Assembly: GCA_037132275.1 (NCBI GenBank) | Contig: JBAXPK010000006.1 | Span: 1 to 64,000, forward strand | Origin: JAABPW01 sp037132275 | GTDB lineage: Bacteria > Verrucomicrobiota > Kiritimatiellia > CAIKKV01 > CAITUY01 | Length of the DNA stretch: 64,000 nucleotides | Direction: 5' to 3' | In this document: positions 8,535 through 17,509 of the stretch, one piece after another | How positions within the stretch are numbered: the stretch's first letter is position 1 | How the letters are laid out: every line of letters starts with the position of its first letter | Translations under genes and position numbers: made by a program | The notes under the pieces: generated by a model | The model's database searches: none | What the model saw: only the letters and a program-made list of their open reading frames with translations | Told to the model about the DNA's origin: nothing

Positions 8535-10946
8535 TTATTTCAGAAGACTTTTCCACCCGCCCCGGCCTTTTTTGGGATCGGCCAGATTGCTGTCTGACCA
8601 GCCCTTTTCCCACATGCCGTCTGAGCCTCCGCTCAAAGCGGATTTTCGGCGTGCTGATTCGGTTTCGATCTCCTCCGGGGAATCCAGGACATAAGGGGTG
8701 ATGAAAACAACAATTTCGGTGCGCTTGTCGGTGTCAGAGGCCGTTCCGAACAGAAACCCAAGGCCTGGAATCTTGTTGAGGAAAGGAATTCCAGACGTAT
8801 TGTTAATTTTATCATTTTCCACCAATCCGCCGAGAATGATCGTCTCTCCGCTTCGCACGGACACGGAGGCATTCATTTCCCGGGAGGCAACGATCGGCCA
8901 GGTGTTCACACCGCTCGAGTCTGTAATCGTTTGGGTTCCACTGACATTCTCAATCTTCTGCGAAATTTCCATAACGACAAATTTCTTGGCATTAATGCGG
9001 GGCGTCACGGTCAATGTGAGCCCAACCTTCCGAGCCTCGACATTCGGGACTGCTGTCTGACCACCGGTTCCAGAATACCCGACATAACTGGTTCCCTTGT
9101 AAAAATAACGCTCTTCAGAGACGTCAATTTTGGCTTCTTTGTTGTCGGTGGTTAAGATAACGGGTGAAGCGATGATCTTTGAGCGATTATCGCTTTGTGA
9201 CATCGCGATGACGGCGTCGATGTTTAGCCCGAACTGCGTAAAGTAATAGGTCAAACCGCCCGACATGGGGAGTGACGATGACGAGTTGATTGTCGTGGCG
9301 TTAAGGGGCACAGTCTTGCCGCCGCCGCCGTTGCCGGCAAAGGCAAATTGGGCACTGCGGCCTCCATTACGTTGATTGTAGGCGACCATGGAGCGTTGAA
9401 CCCAATCCACGCCGCGCTCCAAATTCTTATCGAGAGAGACCTGCATGATAACGGCCTCGATCAGAACCTGGGAGAGCATCACATCCATGTTTTTTAAAAT
9501 ATCCTTAAGGGCGGCCATATCACCCTTGCTGGCCATCATAATCAGTCCATTGGTCCGCTTGTCGGCCAAAATCTTGATATTTTCCGCAGAAAGTTGTCCA
9601 ACCTTGGTTTTGCCATCAGGCCCCTTGGCTGAAGCCAGTTGACGTTGCTGATCAATGAATTCCTGCAATTGGAAACTGCGGGGTTCCTCCCGCGCGGGGG
9701 TGGTGGCCGCCGTACTACCGGGTGCGCCGCTTTCACGCCCCGTGCTGCCACTGGAGGTCGTGGTGCGCTTGGGCGCCGTACTCTTTGATGTTGGGGAGGC
9801 GGCGGCGCCAATGAGCGCATTCAGCATGGAGGCGACCTCTTCGGCGTCTGCATATTCCAAACGCATGACTTCAATGGTTACATCGGGCGCGGTGCTGACA
9901 TCGAGCGCCGCCACAACCTGCTCGAAAAACCTCATGTTTTCCTCGCGGGTAATGATAATCAGCGATCCGGTGCGATCATCCGCGATAATCTTGACGTTGC
10001 CCCTGATCATGCGGTCGTCTCCCGACTCACCCTCGGAGGGGGTGTCTGAGCCGGTGGTGGCCGTCGTTTTTACTACAGGGCGGGCCCGGATGACCCCCGG
10101 TATGGCGGGGATCGCCGGGGTGGTGTCCACGCCTGGAGCGCCAGAGTCGCGAAGGCGCCGAACGGTGGGCTGTTTTTCTTTATCTTTTTGATCGGCGATA
10201 ATTTCCTCCAACTTGGCCTTGATGTCAGTGGGTTTGGAGTTGCGTATCTGTAGGATATGGATGGTTTCCTTGATGTCCAGCGGCTGGTCAATACGGGTCA
10301 AAATGTCTTTGATCCGATTAAGATTCACCGAGGTATCGGCGATCAGGAGGCTATTTATCCGTTCAAGGGGAAGGATCTTTCCGTAGGCATGGATCAATCC
10401 CTGAATCGCCTTCTGCGCCTCGGCCGGATCAATAAACTTGAGAAGAACAACCTCGGATACAAGCTCATCCGTTTCGGGATGAATAACTTGATCGGCCTGA
10501 TTGGTTTGTATTTGCAGCCCTTCTTGTGTAGCGGCGGTGATGGGCACAACCTTGACGAATTTATCGCCCTGGTTGACCAGCGCGATGTTGTTCATGGCGA
10601 GCACGGCCTTGATCGCCTGAATAGCCTCCGGAATGGTCAATTCTGTCTGGCTGCGCAACGTGATCATGGCGTTGACGTTGGGCGCCTGTAAAAGCGTTCG
10701 TCCGGTTAATTCCGAGCAGTAATACTGCAGCACCATATCCAGCGCCGCCTGGTTGAACTTGAGTTCAACAGTACGGTTAGTGTCTGCCTTGGCGCCTGCG
10801 GGGCGCGTAATTGCGGTCGACGCCGCAGGCGCCACTCGTGGCGGTAAGCCGGGCATTTGGGCCTGTGCCGGAGAGCCCAGGAACAAGGCAGCGGCTAGCG
10901 CCAGCGCTCCGAGCCAATTCTTTATATTACACATGATAGACGTCAT
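8535..10946 (-). CDS. gspD: type II secretion system secretin
   Basis: An 803-residue outer-membrane secretin that forms the exit channel of the T2SS. A signal peptide (ends near SPAQAQ) is followed by an N0 domain (VELKFNQAALDMVLQYY), then N1-N3 ring-building modules. Two Ser/Thr/Gly-rich linkers interrupt them, around residues 290-320 and 395-430. The C-terminal secretin domain has TLTVTPRIN and the conserved block SVRSGETIILGGLVEN, then GIPFLNKIPGLGFLFG. AAAGG lies 8 nt before the ATG. No gspC, the usual inner-membrane partner of the N0 domain, is present in the operon; GspL/GspM must contact it or another protein does. Confidence 0.95.
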   Translation of the reverse strand: MTSIMCNIKNWLGALALAAALFLGSPAQAQMPGLPPRVAPAASTAITRPAGAKADTNRTVELKFNQAALDMVLQYYCSELTGRTLLQAPNVNAMITLRSQTELTIPEAIQAIKAVLAMNNIALVNQGDKFVKVVPITAATQEGLQIQTNQADQVIHPETDELVSEVVLLKFIDPAEAQKAIQGLIHAYGKILPLERINSLLIADTSVNLNRIKDILTRIDQPLDIKETIHILQIRNSKPTDIKAKLEEIIADQKDKEKQPTVRRLRDSGAPGVDTTPAIPAIPGVIRARPVVKTTATTGSDTPSEGESGDDRMIRGNVKIIADDRTGSLIIITREENMRFFEQVVAALDVSTAPDVTIEVMRLEYADAEEVASMLNALIGAAASPTSKSTAPKRTTTSSGSTGRESGAPGSTAATTPAREEPRSFQLQEFIDQQRQLASAKGPDGKTKVGQLSAENIKILADKRTNGLIMMASKGDMAALKDILKNMDVMLSQVLIEAVIMQVSLDKNLERGVDWVQRSMVAYNQRNGGRSAQFAFAGNGGGGKTVPLNATTINSSSSLPMSGGLTYYFTQFGLNIDAVIAMSQSDNRSKIIASPVILTTDNKEAKIDVSEERYFYKGTSYVGYSGTGGQTAVPNVEARKVGLTLTVTPRINAKKFVVMEISQKIENVSGTQTITDSSGVNTWPIVASREMNASVSVRSGETIILGGLVENDKINNTSGIPFLNKIPGLGFLFGTASDTDKRTEIVVFITPYVLDSPEEIETESARRKSALSGGSDGMWEKGWSDSNLADPKKGRGGWKSLLK

Positions 10947-10967
10947 TATTATGGCCTTTGACTTCAG

Positions 10968-11510
10968 TTATTCTCTTTCGCCACCTGCGGGAACCGCTCT
11001 GGAATAGGAGCAATACACGATAAACCCTCCCCGCAATACCAGTTTCTCGTTCGGTGAAATCGTTAATTGGCTGATATCTAAAATAACATCTTCCTTTTGC
11101 AGATCAAAGAGGAAATGGGTCAGGGAGGCCAGTTTGGCCTCCCATTTGCAATTCACCGCCACCTCAAACATATTGCCCTTTTGGGTTTCTTTTTCGGCAT
11201 CCCGGCTGATCAAGTTCACGTTATTGGCCTTCGCCAGACGCTCGATCAGGATTTGGAGATCCGTCGTGACATCCTTGCCCTGCGGATGAGTCGGAAGTTT
11301 TTTCTTCAAATCCCGAAGTTTCGCGTCCCACTTGGGAGCCTGGGCGATCAAGGCTTTCTGTTTATCAACCTCCCGTTGAAGATCTGCTTTTTTGCCAGAT
11401 AAAACCTTCCATTCCTTAATCTGGGGATCCGCCAGGAAGAAAGTGAGGCCGCCTATCGCAATCACGCCGGTTACCCAGGCTAGGACCATCTCGCGCGGGG
11501 AAATTTTCAT
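10968..11510 (-). CDS. gspM: GspM/PilO-like inner-membrane assembly protein
   Basis: A 180-residue bitopic membrane protein: a short cytoplasmic N-terminus, one transmembrane helix (about residues 10-27, MVLAWVTGVIAIGGLTFF), a periplasmic coiled coil (30-70) and a ferredoxin-like C-terminal domain. This is the GspM/PilO architecture. It pairs with GspL in the inner-membrane platform that couples the cytoplasmic ATPase to the pseudopilus. It overlaps the gspL stop by 4 bp (ATGA), implying translational coupling. Sequence identity to classical GspM is weak, so the call rests on topology and on position between gspL and gspD. Confidence 0.8.
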   Translation of the reverse strand: MKISPREMVLAWVTGVIAIGGLTFFLADPQIKEWKVLSGKKADLQREVDKQKALIAQAPKWDAKLRDLKKKLPTHPQGKDVTTDLQILIERLAKANNVNLISRDAEKETQKGNMFEVAVNCKWEAKLASLTHFLFDLQKEDVILDISQLTISPNEKLVLRGGFIVYCSYSRAVPAGGERE

Positions 11511-12907
11511 GGCTGCTCACCTCCCGGCAGGGTACACACAATCTTGAACGCCTCTTTGCCATCCTTGGTGCGTTGGGTGCGTGAAAGGGACGAGGCAACA
11601 AAGAGTTTCGACCGCTCAAGATCCTGTTTTAAGTCGGCAATCTGCGCGTATTCGTCCGCCTCGCCATTCAGTTCGAGATTTTTGTTTTTATGGTAATTGA
11701 ACGTTTTGAGGGTGATGCCGGGTGGCAGTCGGTCGCTGACTTCCCGGAGGCATTCCAATCCGGAGAAAGTGCGATCCATGTACTTGGTTAGCGATTGTGT
11801 GCGGTCACGAACCGCCCGGACTTTCTCGGCCGGCGCCTTGAGGGCGGCCAGGTCATCGTTCAGCGAGGCAATTCCGCTTTTTTGAACTTGGATGCTGCCA
11901 AAGAGCGCGACCATGCCGGCAAGCCAGAGGGTGGCCGCGAGAATGGAGGAAACCATGATGCGCCGCCGTGTTCGCTTGGCGTTGGCCTCCTCCAGCCAGG
12001 CCGGCGGGGCGAGATCCATCCTTCCGGCTGTCCGGGTGGTCGCCCGGCGGAGAAGTCCTTCGGCAAGCGTGGGAAGGGAGTCGAGTGACTCCGGGCGCGA
12101 ACCGATTTTGAACTGCTCGGCAAAGATTTTGATCAGTCCCTCCGGACTTGCACCCCTGTGCCAGATCGATATTTCAGTCGGATGACCGCCATGGCGATCA
12201 AGATCCAGGGAGGAGAGCGTATACGCGGTTTCGCGGGCAATGTCTTGATCGGCTTCTTCAGCAGGCAGGTCTTCCATGTTGCTTAACGACCGCATGGCAA
12301 GGGGAATTCCGGCGGTAGAGACGAGGATATCGCAGGTTGAATCCTCGAGGATGATAAATACCTGGGAGCCTGAAGGATGTACCTTTTCCGCATCCTTAAG
12401 CAAGTGCCACCACCCGAGCAGGTTGATGTCCACCCATTTCGGTTGGATGCCGGCCTCCCGCAAGGCATCGGCCAGAATGTTGATGGTATCAGTACGGATG
12501 GCGCTTAACAGAACCCGGCACCGCCCGTTTTCATCTGACAGAACCTCGTAGGACACGGCGGATTCATCGACCGGGAAAGGGGAAAACTTGTCCACCTGAA
12601 GCTCGGCCATGCTTTTCATTTCTTCAGGATCTCCCGAGGGCAGTTCGGCAATACGCAGCAGTACCCAGGAGGCAGGGATCCCCAGACTCGCGGGAGAGGG
12701 GACTCGTCCGCATTTGGCGCGGATGTCGGCAATCAGCCGATCCCGTTCGGCTTGAAGTCCCGCCAGCACGTTTTGTTGATCAGGCCCCAATTCCAGATCA
12801 ACAGAATGGGTTGAGGCGAGGGCTTCTTTATCGCCAGCCTTGTGTATGACGGCCCACTCCAGGGAGCGGGACCGCACTGCCAATCCTGTTAGGGCTTTTA
12901 CTGCCAT
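11507..12907 (-). CDS. gspL: GspL (PilM-like plus PilN-like) platform protein
   Basis: A 466-residue platform protein with an actin-like PilM-type cytoplasmic domain (about residues 1-310), one transmembrane helix (about 317-335, IMVSSILAATLWLAGMVALFG) and a periplasmic PilN-like domain. Early signatures are VRSRSLEWAVIHK and the SAIRTDTINILADALREAGI segment typical of PilM/GspL. It recruits the ATPase GspE to the membrane and pairs with GspM. It follows gspK by 9 bp and overlaps gspM by 4 bp. The fused PilM-PilN form is the standard GspL layout. Confidence 0.88.
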   Translation of the reverse strand: MAVKALTGLAVRSRSLEWAVIHKAGDKEALASTHSVDLELGPDQQNVLAGLQAERDRLIADIRAKCGRVPSPASLGIPASWVLLRIAELPSGDPEEMKSMAELQVDKFSPFPVDESAVSYEVLSDENGRCRVLLSAIRTDTINILADALREAGIQPKWVDINLLGWWHLLKDAEKVHPSGSQVFIILEDSTCDILVSTAGIPLAMRSLSNMEDLPAEEADQDIARETAYTLSSLDLDRHGGHPTEISIWHRGASPEGLIKIFAEQFKIGSRPESLDSLPTLAEGLLRRATTRTAGRMDLAPPAWLEEANAKRTRRRIMVSSILAATLWLAGMVALFGSIQVQKSGIASLNDDLAALKAPAEKVRAVRDRTQSLTKYMDRTFSGLECLREVSDRLPPGITLKTFNYHKNKNLELNGEADEYAQIADLKQDLERSKLFVASSLSRTQRTKDGKEAFKIVCTLPGGEQP

Positions 12908-12916
12908 AATAATTAC

Positions 12917-14008
12917 TTATCTGCGTAAACCTGGTATCACCGTTCCGGACGCTTTCGTGCCCAACATGGAGGTAATTCGGTATTCAACACCGTGTGCCTG
13001 CCCCGTTGAGCGAATCCTGAGAACGGACGATGCCGTTCCCACCAGCGCCCTCAGCCGCTGTTGCTCTTCAGGCGTGATTCTCCCCAGATCCGGAACCCGG
13101 CTGAACAGATTGTTCACGTCTGTAAAAAAGTAATCTTCACTTATTTGCGAGCTTCCTGTCAAACCTTGTCTGCCTCCACGCTCCCGTTCCGCGATAATCG
13201 CGTCCGCGAGGGCGCTGTCAATGCCCGGGAGGGTCATTAAGACCCGCTTTGACGCGGCGTTGATATTGACGGTTTCGCCGGCCTCCGAATTGGCGGTCAG
13301 GAGATCGGCAATTCCGCTCATAGCCGTGGTGTTGGTATCCCCATCCTCGGCATATCCACCGTAAAGGATGGCGTGGGTCCAGCCCTTGATCAGGAGGAGT
13401 TCTTCCACCGTGTCTAGATTGGCCATTTTGTCCGGCGTCATCAGCTTGGGGTCTTTGATCACTTTTCCCCTATGCCCCCGCGCCTTATAGGGCGGATCCA
13501 GCCTGGCATAATAGTCATCGGTTTCCGCCCCATCCATATTAGGCTGGTCGTCAGGATCACGCCAGTCATTGAAGCAATCAATCAACTCGCTCCAGCGGTC
13601 TTCAGGGACGCCGCTCAGCTTGAAAATGCGTTCCCAGTCTTCATCTTTCAAGGCATTGATATTCCGTAATGCGGGTTCGGGGAGGATGTCCAGGGTAAAG
13701 GCGCCTTCCCCGAGCTTTTCCGTCAATCCCATGACGGCATACCCCTGTCGCAACCGTTTGGCGGCATCATACCAGTATTTACCCTTCATGGTGTCGGTAT
13801 CCCCCTTGCCCTTGACCTCCTGACTGTGAATCAGGAGAGCCTGGGCATATTCCAATCCGGCCTTGGACAAGTATTCGGCTTTGAGTTTTTTCCGGAGATA
13901 GGAAACAATTTTAGCCTCGACGTGCATGTCAAAGGCGAATCCCCCGATCAAGACGGAAAGCAGGGCGATCACCCAGAGGACGATAATCAAAGCTGAGCCG
14001 CGTTTCAT
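12917..14008 (-). CDS. gspK: T2SS minor pseudopilin GspK
   Basis: A 363-residue minor pseudopilin, the large tip subunit. The leader is only MKRG and cleavage is expected between Gly4 and Ser5, followed by the hydrophobic ALIIVLWVIALLSVLIGG. As in other GspK proteins, the Glu at +5 is missing, which fits a tip position. The body has the GspK-type segments DWRDPDD and, after NINAAS, LMTLPGIDSALADAII (helix-hairpin-helix-like). It overlaps gspJ by 4 bp. GspI-J-K tip complexes prime pseudopilus assembly in the inner membrane. Confidence 0.92.
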   Translation of the reverse strand: MKRGSALIIVLWVIALLSVLIGGFAFDMHVEAKIVSYLRKKLKAEYLSKAGLEYAQALLIHSQEVKGKGDTDTMKGKYWYDAAKRLRQGYAVMGLTEKLGEGAFTLDILPEPALRNINALKDEDWERIFKLSGVPEDRWSELIDCFNDWRDPDDQPNMDGAETDDYYARLDPPYKARGHRGKVIKDPKLMTPDKMANLDTVEELLLIKGWTHAILYGGYAEDGDTNTTAMSGIADLLTANSEAGETVNINAASKRVLMTLPGIDSALADAIIAERERGGRQGLTGSSQISEDYFFTDVNNLFSRVPDLGRITPEEQQRLRALVGTASSVLRIRSTGQAHGVEYRITSMLGTKASGTVIPGLRR

Positions 14009-14766
14009 CGTATTCCCTGCCTTGCAATAGGGATGTCCACCAGTCGACGCATTTCGATGGGTTCCTCACCCTCTTCCAAGGGCTTGAGATAAAGCGTTAC
14101 CTCGACGAAGCGGGGCAGGTGATTCGTCAGGTCACCCCCGGCGCTGCAGCGTCCCTCCCATTCATCCAGCCATTCGATTTTTTCGTTTTCAAAGTCATTG
14201 GTGGCTACACGTATGCCAAGTCCCGTGACGCGATCCGAGAGAACTTCCGGCTCAAGCCGTTCGGGATCGAAGTCCTCCGGTTGCAGATATTCATCGCCCC
14301 AGGCGATATAGGCCGCCCCTTGGTTTCCGCTTTTGTCCCGACCGATAAAAAAGCGGACATGATGGAAGGTCTTGGCCATATAGGAGCCGGCGCCAACCAG
14401 GTCAGGCCCCTCCTTGACCCAGGAAATGCTGTCCTGCGCGCTTTTCCCGGTTCCGCTCTTCTTGAGAATCAAGCCATCATTGCTGTCCCGATAACGTGCG
14501 GACCGCAGGGAGCCCACCAGTTGTTCAATCACAAAATCGCCGGCATGGAGATCCTTGCTTAACGCCGTTCCTCGCTGCCAGGCTTTACTGACGGAGGCGA
14601 GAAGGCTAAACGCTGCCGCACAGACCAGGGTCATGATGGATAAGGCGACGAGGATCTCGATGAGGGTGAAGCCGTAGGAAGGTGAAGCGCAAGATGTGGA
14701 ACGTGGCCTTCTTTGACCCCTCGCTCCTGACTTTTCACATCTTGCGTTTAACATTTCACATCTCAC
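14005..14766 (-). CDS. gspJ: T2SS minor pseudopilin GspJ with odd long leader
   Basis: A 253-residue minor pseudopilin. The class III signal YG|FTLIEILVALSIM places cleavage after Gly32, with Glu at +5. The leader of 32 residues is far longer than the usual 6-15 and is Arg/Cys/Ser-rich. It is encoded by a low-complexity repeat at 14683-14790 that seems to have spread into the 5' end of the gene, so the annotated ATG may not be the one used. The remainder has the GspJ form: a disordered region, SVSKAWQRGT, and a C-terminal strand pair. It overlaps gspK by 4 bp. Confidence 0.88.
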   Translation of the reverse strand: MRCEMLNARCEKSGARGQRRPRSTSCASPSYGFTLIEILVALSIMTLVCAAAFSLLASVSKAWQRGTALSKDLHAGDFVIEQLVGSLRSARYRDSNDGLILKKSGTGKSAQDSISWVKEGPDLVGAGSYMAKTFHHVRFFIGRDKSGNQGAAYIAWGDEYLQPEDFDPERLEPEVLSDRVTGLGIRVATNDFENEKIEWLDEWEGRCSAGGDLTNHLPRFVEVTLYLKPLEEGEEPIEMRRLVDIPIARQGIR

Positions 14767-14790
14767 GTTTCACGTCTCGCATTCTTCACA
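14683..14790. repeat. low-complexity ACGTTTCAC/ACATCTTGC-type repeat with inverted copy
   Basis: Reading +, the block at 14735-14790 is a chain of near-identical short words (TTTCACATC, TTGCGTTT, ATTTCACATC, TCACGTTTCACGTC). An inverted copy sits at 14683-14707 (GAAGCGCAAGATGTGGAACGTG). The two CAAGATGTG/CACATCTTG units are perfect inverse copies about 40 bp apart. The block fills the gspI-gspJ junction and encodes most of the GspJ leader. Such word-like repeats are seen between and inside genes in some environmental genomes; their origin is not established. Confidence 0.55.
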
Positions 14791-15196
14791 ATCCGCCCAG
14801 ATCATTCGTGTAGTACAAATACGACGTCACTTCCTCGAAAGCCGATTTGCCCTTGGCCGACCAGGTCACCCGGCTTTTGACGATCATCAGGTCTTCCTTG
14901 TCGGGACTCCGTTCAGAGGTGCGCTCGTAAGTGAAGTGGCGTGGGTAGTCGATAGGTCCGACATTAAGATTCAAGGCCTTGAGTTCCTTCTCACCCTTCT
15001 TTTGAATAACAAGGACAGGGTATTCAAGCTCCCCTATCTCCAGAATGCGGCGCGCCTCATAGTAATTCTTGGCGGTACTCACGACGGCGAGACAGCGTGA
15101 GGTGGCCATCATAAGAACACCGGCCGCCACGGTCAGGATCGCCAAGGCCATGAGAATCTCAATGAGAGTCATTCCGGACCCGGGGGAGGCTCTCAT
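14786..15196 (-). CDS. gspI: T2SS minor pseudopilin GspI
   Basis: A 136-residue minor pseudopilin. The leader MRASPGSG is cut before Met9 (G|MTLIEILMALAIL), the Met at +1 being usual for GspI, with Glu at +5. The body (about 100 residues) holds the C-terminal motif VTSYLYYTNDLGG. It lies 3 bp after gspH. GspI forms the core of the tip complex with GspJ and GspK. Confidence 0.9.
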   Translation of the reverse strand: MRASPGSGMTLIEILMALAILTVAAGVLMMATSRCLAVVSTAKNYYEARRILEIGELEYPVLVIQKKGEKELKALNLNVGPIDYPRHFTYERTSERSPDKEDLMIVKSRVTWSAKGKSAFEEVTSYLYYTNDLGGL

Positions 15197-15199
15197 GAG

Positions 15200-15814
15200 T
15201 TACTCCCCTTCCTTGCGGATCTTGGCCGAGGCGACCGCATCGACAGTGATGATCATCACGCTTTCATAGTCATCGATAATCCGCACTTCAAAAGGATTGC
15301 ATCGCCCATTCGACTGATACACCACGGTGGCGGAATCATCCTTCGCCGCACTCTTTTTTTGATCCACGGTGACGGAGTCAATCCGGACTGCATCCAGTTT
15401 CCGGGTGATGCTGCTAAAGGCGGCCGGGCTGGCATGGGGTTCATTGGTGTCCCCCGAATCATCCATCGGCATGAGCGGCGGCGGGGGAGATCCTCCGCCT
15501 GCGGCTTCAAAGGCGGAGTCACTGGGAAGGGCGGGCAGGGCCGCCCGTAAAGGTTCAACGCTGACCTGGTTGTTCTCCTTGTCCAGAATCAGCTTCATTT
15601 CCTGGTTCCGCAAAATGGCGCTGGTGCGGGCATAATTGGCGGCCATGACGATGGTGCGGGCGCCAACCCGCAACCGGTTGCCGCGGATGGATTTGACCAG
15701 CGAAGGCATGGCGACGATCGTCATGATCCCCATGATGGCCAGTACCATCAGGATTTCAACAAGGGTGAAACCCGGGGGATGTGACCGGCGGATCAGGGGA
15801 CTGGAAGGATCCAT
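15200..15814 (-). CDS. gspH: T2SS minor pseudopilin GspH
   Basis: A 204-residue GspH/FimT-type pseudopilin. Leader MDPSSPLIRRSHPPG is cut before Phe16 (G|FTLVEILMVLAIMGIM), with Glu at +5. The C-terminus has the beta-rich GspH domain (VVYQSNGRCNPFEVRIID). A TTG at 15820, directly after the gspG stop, could also start it; I prefer the ATG at 15814. A Gly/Pro-rich insert (AAGGGSPPPPLMPMDDSG) in the middle is not typical of the family and is probably a surface loop. GspH links the tip complex to the major pseudopilin. Confidence 0.88.
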   Translation of the reverse strand: MDPSSPLIRRSHPPGFTLVEILMVLAIMGIMTIVAMPSLVKSIRGNRLRVGARTIVMAANYARTSAILRNQEMKLILDKENNQVSVEPLRAALPALPSDSAFEAAGGGSPPPPLMPMDDSGDTNEPHASPAAFSSITRKLDAVRIDSVTVDQKKSAAKDDSATVVYQSNGRCNPFEVRIIDDYESVMIITVDAVASAKIRKEGE

Positions 15815-15820
15815 GTTCAA

Positions 15821-16228
15821 TTAGTTTGTAATGAATGTGCCGTCGGGTTTGGCTGCCTTGAGTTCATATCCGTCGCCTTTGAGGGCATAGATGAAATCTT
15901 CGCCCCACGGGGTCTTTGGCATTCGTCCATCTTTCAAATAGGGGCCGTTCCAGTTAAGTTCGCTGCCCTTGGTCAGCAAGTTCTGCAAACTTGGCGGATA
16001 CACGCCGTTATCGACCTCATAGGTGTCGATGGCCGTTGAAATGGCCTGAACGCTGGTGCGGGCGGCCGCCACGTTTGCGCTTGCGGTCCGTCCTTTGAGA
16101 CTGACTACAGCTACGCCGGCCAGGATGCCCAGAATGGCGACCACGAGTAGAATTTCCACCAGCGTGAAGCCGGCGCGGGAATTATTCGTTTCCGATTTCA
16201 GCAACAGGATCGATTTGAGTTTATTCAT
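15821..16228 (-). CDS. gspG: T2SS major pseudopilin GspG
   Basis: A 135-residue major pseudopilin, the main building block of the T2SS piston. The leader ends SRAG (Gly20) and the mature chain starts FTLVEILLVVAILGILAGVA with Glu at +5. The C-terminal part has the family segments TYEVDNGVYPPSLQNLL, NGPYL and PWGEDFIY, which form the calcium-binding loop region. It needs a prepilin peptidase, which is not encoded in this window. It lies 22 bp after gspF and touches gspH. Confidence 0.95.
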   Translation of the reverse strand: MNKLKSILLLKSETNNSRAGFTLVEILLVVAILGILAGVAVVSLKGRTASANVAAARTSVQAISTAIDTYEVDNGVYPPSLQNLLTKGSELNWNGPYLKDGRMPKTPWGEDFIYALKGDGYELKAAKPDGTFITN

Positions 16229-16249
16229 GTTTTATTCTCCTTCTCTGAT

Positions 16250-17509
16250 TTATACTCCCAACCCGTTTGTCACGTTGAAAACCGCCATCACAATACTGAC
16301 GGCGATGAAGCCGACCAGAAGCGCAACGACCACAATTAAAATGGGTTCCAATGCCGTGGTAAACAGTTTTACGTTACGATTCAGTTCGTTCTCGTACCGG
16401 TGCGCGATATGCTTGAGAGCACTGGCCATATCGCCGGTTTGTTCGCCGATGGCAAGCATGTCGGTCATCAATGCGGGAAAGACCTTGCCGGCCGCCAGCG
16501 GTCCGGAAATGGTGGTGCCGTCGGTGACCCGGTCTCGGGCATTTCGGATTTCTGCGGCAATGACGACATTGTCGATCGTCTTCTCAACAATGGTCAGCGC
16601 CTGGAGGGCGGGGACGCCGTTACTCAGCAGGGTGCTCAAGGTCCGGGCGAAATTGGCATACGTGCTGGAGGCGACGATGCCCTTGATGAAAGGAGTTTTC
16701 AACTGCATCCGGTGCCAGCGCTGCTTTCCTTCCGGAGTATTCAGGTAACGGTTCAGCAGGAAAATGCCGAGGGCGAGAAGCCCCAACGCCAGCCAGCCAT
16801 ACTTGAGTAACCCCTCGCTCAGGGCGATCAACATGCGGGTCGGCAGCGGCAGCGCGCTGCCCATTTCCAGGAATATCGCCGAAAACTTGGGGATCACAAA
16901 CACCATCGAGAAGATCATGGTGGCAAACCCCATGAACAGCACAATGGCCGGGTAAACCAGGGCCATGACCACTTTTTCCTTCAAATCCTGAAGCCGCTCA
17001 TAGTGCTCCACCAGGCGAAGCATCACTTCCGCCAGGGCTCCGCTGGCTTCCCCCACCTTGACCATGCTGACGTAAAGCGAGGGAAAGGATTTCGGGTGAC
17101 TGGCCATGGAATCGGAAAGCGTGGTGCCTTGGATGATCTGGTCCCGGAGGTCGCGGATGATGTCATCGGAGGCCGCCCCGGTTTTGCGGTTGGCCAGAGT
17201 ACTCAGCGCCTGCCCAAGGTTCATGCCCGAGGCGAGCAGGTCGCTCAATTCCGTGGAGAAGATCAGGATTTCCCGGGGCTTCATCCGCGGGGTCTTGTTA
17301 AAACTAAAATTGAATTTCCCCGTGGGCTTGGTTTTGGAGCCCTTCGCCTTGGAGTCCTTTGGATTGGTAGCCGCGCTGCCTGAGGCGATGGATACCGGGA
17401 CATAACCCTTCCTCTCCACCTGGCGAAGGGCGGTCAACCGGTCATTGGCTTCAAGGGAGCCCTCCACCCGCTGGCCGGCTTTGTCTTTGGCTATGTAGTT
17501 GAATATCAA
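16250..17509 (-). CDS. gspF: T2SS inner-membrane platform protein GspF
   Basis: A 419-residue polytopic platform protein with two repeated T2SSF domains (about residues 85-210 and 290-412) and three main hydrophobic segments (VMALVYPAIVLFMGFATMIF, LALGLLALGIFLL and ILIVVVALLVGFIAVSI). The N-terminal MIFNYIAKDKAGQRVEGSLEA is the usual GspF start. A Lys/Ser-rich linker (45-70) follows. The motif GEASGALAEVM in repeat one and GEQTGDMASAL in repeat two are conserved. The start overlaps gspE by 4 bp. Confidence 0.95.
   Translation of the reverse strand: MIFNYIAKDKAGQRVEGSLEANDRLTALRQVERKGYVPVSIASGSAATNPKDSKAKGSKTKPTGKFNFSFNKTPRMKPREILIFSTELSDLLASGMNLGQALSTLANRKTGAASDDIIRDLRDQIIQGTTLSDSMASHPKSFPSLYVSMVKVGEASGALAEVMLRLVEHYERLQDLKEKVVMALVYPAIVLFMGFATMIFSMVFVIPKFSAIFLEMGSALPLPTRMLIALSEGLLKYGWLALGLLALGIFLLNRYLNTPEGKQRWHRMQLKTPFIKGIVASSTYANFARTLSTLLSNGVPALQALTIVEKTIDNVVIAAEIRNARDRVTDGTTISGPLAAGKVFPALMTDMLAIGEQTGDMASALKHIAHRYENELNRNVKLFTTALEPILIVVVALLVGFIAVSIVMAVFNVTNGLGV

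Noticed and set aside
14740..14790. CRISPR-like short repeats at the gspI-gspJ junction
   Set aside because: The units are 8-14 bp without spacers of constant length and lie partly inside gspJ, so this is a low-complexity repeat, not a CRISPR array.
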